NCBI GenBank assembly: GCA_902799905.1
Contig: CADCCB010000035.1
Location: forward strand, 1-52,476
Source of the DNA: an uncultured Prevotellaceae bacterium
GTDB taxonomy: Bacteria > Bacteroidota > Bacteroidia > Bacteroidales > Bacteroidaceae
Reading direction: 5' to 3'
DNA length: 52,476 bases
Position numbers and translations under genes: made by a program. Shown here piece after piece: positions 47,908 to 52,476 of this stretch (positions are counted from its first letter, which is position 1; the number at the start of each line of letters is the position of its first letter). The notes beneath the pieces were generated by a model, which made no database searches, had not been told where the DNA came from, and was given only the letters and a program-made list of their open reading frames with translations.

Positions 47908-48750
47908 CTACATAAAGAAGAATGTGGGATCTTCTTTCTTGTTCTGGTATCTTTCGGCATGTCGTTTGGCATATAGTCTTGAATTGCAGTAGGTAGGATA
48001 ACTGTCACGGTAGGACTCCAGTTGATGTACTATCTGGCGCAACATCACCTCGTTTGGGCATCCCTTTGTCTGCTCATAGTTCGAGATGAAGTCTGCCATG
48101 AAGCGCAGGCACTTGTCAATGACGATGTTGTCAGCGTTATTGGTACCGCCAGTACGCAACTTTTCCAGAAGTTCGTCCATGTATTCTTCACTGATCTCAT
48201 TACTAAGCAATGCGCTGGCTGTCACGGCACAGCCCATGGCGAACTGCCATGTCTGCGTAGTCAGCACAATACCACACAGCGATTTCAACTGCTGCGGACG
48301 ATATAAGAAAGTCGGCACACGCCCCTTTGCCTGGTCAGTCAGTCCCCAGCCGTCAATCTTTATCAGTTCCTGGATCAATTCATCTATCAGGTCCAGTTCC
48401 TGAAGGCTCAGTTCCTCGATGAGCGCATCGACGCGACTCTTCGAGGCAGGTGCCGTACTCTCAGTAGATACGATACCGAAGCCGGTGGCTGTCAGTACCA
48501 GGTCAAGGGTTCGGCAAGTACGAATAAATCCATCGATACACACCAAGGGTATTACCAGCCGCTTGAGGTTGGCATTACTGTCAATAGCGGCCTCACATTC
48601 TGGCGATACAATCGTACGTACCATCATAAAGTACGCAGTCTGAAAAGAGGCCTCCAGACGATCGAATACGCTCGTATTCCTGTCCGGCATCTTGGCTGCA
48701 GGGACATAAGTCTCAAATACAGTCTTAGTTATTTCCGTCTTCAGATCCAT
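47908..48750 (-). CDS. Uncharacterised phage protein, 280 aa (DUF6712-like?)
   Basis: Mostly helical protein (MDLKTEITKTVFETYVPAAKMPD). Size, position after the portal-like gene and the C-terminal SYRDSYPTYCNSRLYAKRH segment suggest a Bacteroidetes phage head-completion family, possibly DUF6712, but this is a weak recollection. Overlaps the portal-like gene by 26 bp. Confidence 0.6.
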   Translation of the reverse strand: MDLKTEITKTVFETYVPAAKMPDRNTSVFDRLEASFQTAYFMMVRTIVSPECEAAIDSNANLKRLVIPLVCIDGFIRTCRTLDLVLTATGFGIVSTESTAPASKSRVDALIEELSLQELDLIDELIQELIKIDGWGLTDQAKGRVPTFLYRPQQLKSLCGIVLTTQTWQFAMGCAVTASALLSNEISEEYMDELLEKLRTGGTNNADNIVIDKCLRFMADFISNYEQTKGCPNEVMLRQIVHQLESYRDSYPTYCNSRLYAKRHAERYQNKKEDPTFFFM

Positions 48751-50122
48751 CTCCTTTTCCTCCGTTATTAGTTGTCACTTCCTTCGCATCAGTATTCTTA
48801 TCCAGCGTGGTCAGCAGAATCATCGGCACGTCCGGATAGACCTTTTCCTGCCATTCGTTATAGTAGATGATGGTATTATGCACGGTCATCATCATGTCGT
48901 GCGGCATAGTCTCCAGAGCCTGTTTCATGGTGAACAACTCACGTTTGTCAGAGCCCGAATTGTTCATCTGGCTCTTGCCGGGCGTAGCACCTGCCAGGTT
49001 AGGATGCACGTTGTCCGAATAGGCCAGCACATTTGCAGCCTCGGCCACATCGTCGTTATACTCGTTGCCAGCCTTCGACGTGTCCACCACGTTGATCTTG
49101 ATATTGTGGCGTTCCTTGCCGTCCATCAGCGCATCGAACTCCGACCATATCAATTTGTCTGAGTTCTCAGAACCGCCCAGGTACTCCTTCAACTGTGTAA
49201 TGAACTCCGTTTTCATTGTCACAAACTCCGGATCGTTCATCGAGATTCCCTTCTCACGGGCACGGCTTTCCCAGAAGCCCGTATTGATCTCCACATGGTA
49301 GCGAATATTCTGGCCGTTTTTGATTTTCGCCTTCTTGGCAGCAGTCAGCAGTCCATAGATATCATACCAGCCGTCACGCAGCGTGGCACTCCAGTACGGT
49401 ATCGGATAGATGCTGCTGCCCACTGTCGGCATACGGCAGACAATGGCAAATTTCTTATACCTGCCAGGCATCACCTTGAACATACCCAGCGGATCTTTCT
49501 CCTTGTCAGTACGGGCCATCAGGTCACCCAGGGGGTCGTATTCGTCCAGCAGGGGAACGACCTCCACATTCTCCGGATTGTCGTTATCCTTCCAGTCTGC
49601 AAAGAAGATATTCTTGATCCTGCCCATGTCGTCGGGTTTCTGGAAACGGACATGGCAGGCATCCTTGTGCACTACGCGCGCGATCTTCTGACGATCATTG
49701 CTCAGGATGACCACACTGACACAGAAGAAATAGTACTTCAGGTCTGTCACCTGCTCCGCAAAGAAGCGCTTCATGTTGTTACGCATGAAGAAAGTCCTAA
49801 CATTCACCTCCTTTGACGGCAAAGGATTCTTTTCCCCCTGAGTGGCCATGTCCATATACTCCAGACCCCTGCCATAGCAAGTGAGCACGTTGAAGAATTT
49901 GTCCTGGCTCAGGACAGAATTCTTCTCCACCCTCTCCTTCAATTCGTATGGCAACTGGTTATTTGTTCCCCACGCAACCACCTCGTAAGTATTACCATCA
50001 TCGGCCTCTATCTCCATGATGTCCTCTTTCTCCGGACTACTGAAGATGCTGCCAACGGTCACGGCCTCAGAAGCGATATTACAAGTCTTCTGTATCTCGA
50101 AAAAATACTGTTCCTTCATCAT
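48725..50122 (-). CDS. Portal-like protein
   Basis: 465 aa. The pattern resembles portal proteins: an N-terminal wing (WGTNNQLPYELKERVEKNSVLS), a central part with alternating beta and acidic segments, and a C-terminal stretch PNLAGATPGKSQMNNSGSDKRELFTMKQAL followed by long helices, like the clip/stem region in which a bound G-rich loop precedes the crown. The tail end is Lys/Gly/Asn-rich. The identification is from pattern and position (before connector-type genes). No terminase or capsid gene is visible to confirm it. Confidence 0.5.
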   Translation of the reverse strand: MMKEQYFFEIQKTCNIASEAVTVGSIFSSPEKEDIMEIEADDGNTYEVVAWGTNNQLPYELKERVEKNSVLSQDKFFNVLTCYGRGLEYMDMATQGEKNPLPSKEVNVRTFFMRNNMKRFFAEQVTDLKYYFFCVSVVILSNDRQKIARVVHKDACHVRFQKPDDMGRIKNIFFADWKDNDNPENVEVVPLLDEYDPLGDLMARTDKEKDPLGMFKVMPGRYKKFAIVCRMPTVGSSIYPIPYWSATLRDGWYDIYGLLTAAKKAKIKNGQNIRYHVEINTGFWESRAREKGISMNDPEFVTMKTEFITQLKEYLGGSENSDKLIWSEFDALMDGKERHNIKINVVDTSKAGNEYNDDVAEAANVLAYSDNVHPNLAGATPGKSQMNNSGSDKRELFTMKQALETMPHDMMMTVHNTIIYYNEWQEKVYPDVPMILLTTLDKNTDAKEVTTNNGGKGDGSEDGNN

Positions 50123-50376
50123 ATATATACAGGATGTCCATTAATCTCAAATATCAATATGTCTCTCACCTTGCGGATCTGTCTGCTTACTGGGTTGTAG
50201 AAGTCGTGCGTTCCTGCACGCCAGTAACTACTCTGCACCAGCCAACCGTCATAACGGTGTATCACTCCTTCCGCGTCGAGTGCCACGACCCACACCTTTT
50301 CGCGGGTACGCTTACACTCATCGAGGAACAGTTGCGCTTCCTTCAAGTGGATGGCTTTCTTTACCTTCTGGCTCAT
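50119..50376 (-). CDS. Small phage protein, 85 aa
   Basis: From the ATG at 50376, 1 bp after the previous stop (an ATG at 50397 would overlap it). Contains VWVVALDAEGVIHRYDGWLVQSSYW, a small beta domain. Overlaps the portal-like gene by 4 bp. Not recognised. Confidence 0.6.
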   Translation of the reverse strand: MSQKVKKAIHLKEAQLFLDECKRTREKVWVVALDAEGVIHRYDGWLVQSSYWRAGTHDFYNPVSRQIRKVRDILIFEINGHPVYI

Positions 50377-50377
50377 A

Positions 50378-51433
50378 TCAGTTGAATGTTCTGTCAAACG
50401 TGTTGTCGAATATCCTGGCCACCCGCCCAGACTGCATCACATTATGTATGCGCTGCGAGTAGGTATAGGTGAACTCGAATGCCGGCATGTTGTCATCATC
50501 GTTGGTAATCTCACTCTTCGAATCACTCAACACCACTTCACGGCCTACGACGCCATTCACCCACAGGAACACCGACTCAGAGCGGAACAGTTCATCAGCC
50601 CAGTCGGCCATGGCCTCGTTGAGCCAGCCAGTGTTAGCATGCAGTTGCCTGTCTTCCGTCACGCGGTAGTTCCTCAGGCGTCCGCCTATGCGGGCCTGTT
50701 TGCGGTCATACTTCGAGTCCTTTTTGTGCGTACCCACACAATGAAGGAACTCCTCATATCCGAAACTGTTGATGAACAGTAGCGACGGAGCGGGAGGCAC
50801 CAGGTCTTCCACCATACGGAAGTCCTGACGACGGCTGCCGGCTTCCACCGTATAGCCCAGCAACCGGCCACCGATCAGGCCTATGAGTGATATCACATTG
50901 TCGGGCGACACATCAAAATGATAGACGCTGCCCTCATGGTCCGCACTGGTAAGTTCTGCAGACAGTGTGTTATACTGTCCATTGGCCAGAAGAACGTCTG
51001 CCCGCACTGTCACTGCCGACACGTTATAGGCATGGATGCGCTCAGCACGCCCAAGGGCTGTCATTTTCTCCCCGTCAAGGGTACTCAGGAAATGATTCGC
51101 CACAAAGTCTGCTGCAGTGGTACCAACATCCACCATACCAAAGAGGATGACCACCTGTGTAATGCTGGCAGTACCGCTACTATCCCTGAAACTGCAATTC
51201 ATCCACACCGACAGATATTTCCTGGCATATGGCTCCACCAGCGAAGCCAAGTCGCCCACCACTACGCTGCCGTCCACCGATGAGTACAATGTCTCTTCCA
51301 TGATGGTCTGAGTAACTCCTCCACAGACAAGTTCCAGCACGAGCACACCGTTTTCATCGTTGGTACTGAAAACGATGTCATCGATCATCGACGAGAAATT
51401 GAGGAACGGGGGTTGACTTACGAGAGTTGCCAT
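50378..51433 (-). CDS. Phage structural protein, 351 aa
   Basis: From the ATG at 51433 (MATLVSQPPFLNFSSMIDDIVFST). The extension to 51532 crosses the promoter and is rejected. Beta-rich, no membrane segment, with a Trp-containing segment (WLNEAMADWADELFRSESVFLWVNG). It opens the visible late transcript and has its own late promoter and terminator pair upstream. No family recognised; a capsid-associated or tail-attachment role is a guess from position. Confidence 0.65.
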   Translation of the reverse strand: MATLVSQPPFLNFSSMIDDIVFSTNDENGVLVLELVCGGVTQTIMEETLYSSVDGSVVVGDLASLVEPYARKYLSVWMNCSFRDSSGTASITQVVILFGMVDVGTTAADFVANHFLSTLDGEKMTALGRAERIHAYNVSAVTVRADVLLANGQYNTLSAELTSADHEGSVYHFDVSPDNVISLIGLIGGRLLGYTVEAGSRRQDFRMVEDLVPPAPSLLFINSFGYEEFLHCVGTHKKDSKYDRKQARIGGRLRNYRVTEDRQLHANTGWLNEAMADWADELFRSESVFLWVNGVVGREVVLSDSKSEITNDDDNMPAFEFTYTYSQRIHNVMQSGRVARIFDNTFDRTFN

Positions 51434-51451
51434 CTTTCTTTTCTTTTTCTG

Positions 51452-51487
51452 CAAAGATAGCAACACGTACGAAACTATGAAAATACA
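51452..51487 (-). promoter_or_regulatory. Putative phage late promoter 1 (351-aa gene and portal block)
   Basis: Minus strand: TGTATTTTCATA, 16 bp, TATCTTTG. Predicted start near 51445, 12 nt before the ATG at 51433. Confidence 0.75.
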
Positions 51488-51489
51488 GA

Positions 51490-51515
51490 GACGGCGACCA
51501 TCACTGGCCACCGTC
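51490..51515 (-). terminator. Terminator-like hairpin before late promoter 1
   Basis: GACGGTGGCC/GGTCGCCGTC stem (one GU and one mismatch), followed by the TCTGTATTTTC of the promoter. It lies 31 bp after the stop of the 65-aa gene. Confidence 0.6.
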
Positions 51516-51545
51516 CCCCAAATAACATGCAATAGATAAAAAAAA

Positions 51546-51743
51546 CTACATCTTCACCCACACCAGACGATCATCCTGACGTTCCAGGACATAGCCCCGA
51601 CCCATCATGTACTTCGTCACCTCGTCGGGAGTGAGGCTTACCGTATCACGCAGGTTGTCACAGATGTCCTGCGACGAAAAGCGCCCGTTGTCCTTGCGGT
51701 CCTTGAAATAGACATTCAGTACCGTTTCCTTATACTCATCCAT
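51546..51743 (-). CDS. Small phage protein, 65 aa
   Basis: MDEYKETVLNVYFKDRKDNGRFSSQDICDNLRDTVSLTPDEVTKYMMGRGYVLERQ... The fold prediction by eye is a small winged-helix-like domain (helix, helix-turn-helix, beta hairpin), so it may bind DNA. It overlaps the upstream frame by 8 bp and is the last gene before the terminator at 51490-51515. Confidence 0.6.
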   Translation of the reverse strand: MDEYKETVLNVYFKDRKDNGRFSSQDICDNLRDTVSLTPDEVTKYMMGRGYVLERQDDRLVWVKM

Positions 51744-52120
51744 TCGTCACCTCCTTTCCTTTGTATTCTGTCTCCAGTCTATCAATATTATTCCTTATAC
51801 CACGGCGCAATTCTTCCTTCTTTTCATGCAAGGCCTTGAACTTTCCGAAATTCTCAGCCAGCGCATTCACCAGTTGCTTCCGCTCCAGTTCCAGGACTAC
51901 GCTCTCTTCCATCTCCTCTTCGTAGGTCTCACGCAGGCGGGCCTCCAACCACAGCAGCCAGTCCCTGCAAGGAGAAAAACTGCGGGGTGACACCAATCAC
52001 CTGACAGAACCTGCTTTCCTCGACCTTCTGGTCAAACTTCGCTCTCAAGTTCTTTACAATTCTTTCAACCATGGAAAGAATTGAGGGCTGAACCTGCCCA
52101 ACATTGATTGTCTGTTGCAT
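51736..52120 (-). CDS. Small phage protein split by a frame change
   Basis: Two overlapping frames. Frame one, 52120-51929, starts MQQTINVGQVQPSILSMVERIVKN and ends soon after GVTPQFFSLQG. Frame two, 51996-51736, has no ATG near its start and continues CRDWLLWLEARLRETYEEEMEESVVLELE to a coiled-coil end. Removing one T from the T5 run near 51977-51981 joins them into one protein of about 127 aa. Either there is a sequencing error, a real mutation or programmed frameshifting. Helical, charged C-terminal half; function unknown. Confidence 0.5.
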
Positions 52121-52124
52121 ATTG

Positions 52125-52207
52125 CATCATTCTGTAAGCAAGCCGGAGAACCGCCCCGGCGCGGTGACAGAGAAACGGCTGCACATCCCGTTGCTTACAG
52201 AATGATG
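52125..52207. repeat. 17-bp inverted repeats forming a leader hairpin
   Basis: CATCATTCTGTAAGCAA at 52125-52141 and its exact inverse at 52191-52207 enclose a 49-nt GC-rich loop with further AGCCG/CGGCT pairing. A third copy of the first 15 bases lies at 52342-52356. On the minus transcript the hairpin ends 4 nt before the ATG at 52120. Confidence 0.8.
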
Positions 52208-52341
52208 ACTCACCCGAAGGGCAGTTCGATTCTCGGAATGGCAGCCGTAGAGGTATGTTACGAGTAACTACTCTGAATGGCAAAAAAAATGCCCGGCCAA
52301 TAATGCTGAGCGTCTGACGTGCGCCCTGCCGGATGGACTAC
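52208..52341. other. Leader segment without a gene
   Basis: No convincing coding frame. It contains GTTAC-GA-GTAAC (52257-52268), two GAATGGCA direct repeats and a GGCAAAAAAAATGCC hairpin. Best read as part of an untranslated leader or a small RNA. Confidence 0.4.
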
Positions 52342-52356
52342 CATCATTCTGTAAGC
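52342..52356. repeat. Third copy of the CATCATTCTGTAAGC element
   Basis: Same orientation as 52125-52141. It lies at the predicted transcription start of the promoter at 52362-52392. Confidence 0.75.
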
Positions 52357-52361
52357 GGGAG

Positions 52362-52392
52362 CAAAGATAAATAAAATTCCCGAATCTCCAAA
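52362..52392 (-). promoter_or_regulatory. Host-type promoter for the right-edge small genes
   Basis: Minus strand: TTTG, 19 bp, TATCTTTG. The TTTG lies in the loop of the hairpin at 52377-52404. Confidence 0.65.
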
Positions 52393-52404
52393 GAAATTCG
52401 GGAA
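52377..52404 (+). terminator. Terminator-like hairpin at the right edge
   Basis: Perfect TTCCCGAAT/ATTCGGGAA stem followed by ATATTTTTC on the plus strand. It could end a plus-strand transcript, or act as an operator because it encloses the -33 box of the minus-strand promoter. Nothing further is seen in 52405-52476. Confidence 0.55.
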
Positions 52405-52476
52405 ATATTTTTCACTTAGCGATGATTTTCTTTCCTTTTTGTACAATTTTGTATATATTTGCTATTTCTTTTTCCC

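Larger units (their letters stand above)
26560..52476. mobile_element. Prophage, left part, continues past the right edge
   Basis: From the 3' end of tRNA-Pro to the window edge the content is a tyrosine integrase, tape measure, tail, baseplate, portal-like, lysis and DGR genes. Apart from the integrase, all genes lie on the minus strand. The left boundary is inferred from the tRNA-integrase arrangement. Terminase, major capsid, repressor and replication genes are absent from the visible part, so the element extends beyond 52476. The genes look intact apart from two frame anomalies, suggesting a recent, possibly active lysogen. Confidence 0.9.

Noticed and set aside
51434-51532. N-terminal extension of the 351-aa structural protein
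   Set aside because: The extra 33 codons cross the late promoter and terminator and start upstream of the predicted transcript.
26560-52476. Second variable repeat or a CRISPR array
   Set aside because: No other copy of the GLRG...WGAFL coding segment and no regularly spaced direct repeats were found by eye in the window.

Overview
Organism. The window looks like a chromosome segment of a Prevotella-like member of the Bacteroidales. The evidence is the uninterrupted rpoC-rpoB-rplL-rplJ-rplA-rplK-nusG-secE-trnW-tuf block, promoters of the Bacteroidetes type (TTTG, 19-21 bp, TAnnTTTG) without obvious Shine-Dalgarno sites, CX5CX3CX2C plus TonB proteins, DUF3857/transglutaminase proteins, and protein sequences of strong Bacteroidales character. 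Genus-level placement is inference. || Layout, chromosome (1-26.6 kb). 1-0.9 kb: a long inverted repeat and a small uncharacterised gene pair with its own promoter. 0.95-2.2 kb: an orphan radical-SAM activase and a TonB-domain protein. 2.3-8.1 kb: an operon of three secreted DUF3857/transglutaminase-like paralogues, of which only the middle one keeps the Cys and His. 8.3-20.9 kb: RNA polymerase, ribosomal proteins, NusG, SecE and EF-Tu, all on the minus strand. 21.0-21.4 kb: four tRNAs. 21.5-26.3 kb: hibernation factor, Xer-type recombinase, S21, c-di-AMP cyclase, FolP, then MurF on the plus strand. 26.48-26.56 kb: tRNA-Pro(CGG). || Layout, prophage (about 26.6 kb to beyond the right edge). 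A tyrosine integrase directly follows tRNA-Pro, which is the likely attachment site. All other phage genes are on the minus strand and read toward the integrase: small genes with a structured leader, a portal-like and head-completion block, baseplate and tail-fibre genes, a diversity-generating retroelement (DGR), lysis genes (holin, amidase, spanin-like), a second small-gene block, then the tape measure and a tail protein. Terminase, capsid, repressor and the right attachment site must lie outside the window. || The DGR. A 119-bp template repeat (38828-38946) and a 119-bp variable repeat (39228-39346) align without gaps exactly 400 bp apart. They differ at 15 positions, and every difference falls on a template A of the coding strand. 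The variable repeat is the C-terminus of a 472-aa tail protein, and a reverse transcriptase lies downstream of the template. A hairpin follows the variable repeat only, a terminator closes the target gene, and the template has its own host-type promoter. || Main new observation. Four places in the prophage carry the same bipartite element, TGTATTTTCATA, exactly 16 bp, then TAnnTTTG. Each lies a short distance upstream of a gene that opens a block (351-aa structural gene, 468-aa baseplate gene, holin, tape measure), and three of the four sit against terminator-like hairpins. This looks like a phage-specific late promoter in which a dedicated box replaces the host -33 element. The DGR template, a small-gene block with a 20-bp palindromic operator, and the right-edge leader use host-type promoters instead, so two expression programmes are visible. 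|| Caution. Three reading-frame anomalies (rplL start, a G10 tract at the end of the reverse transcriptase gene, a T5 tract in a small phage gene) would each be repaired by one base and could be sequencing or assembly errors.
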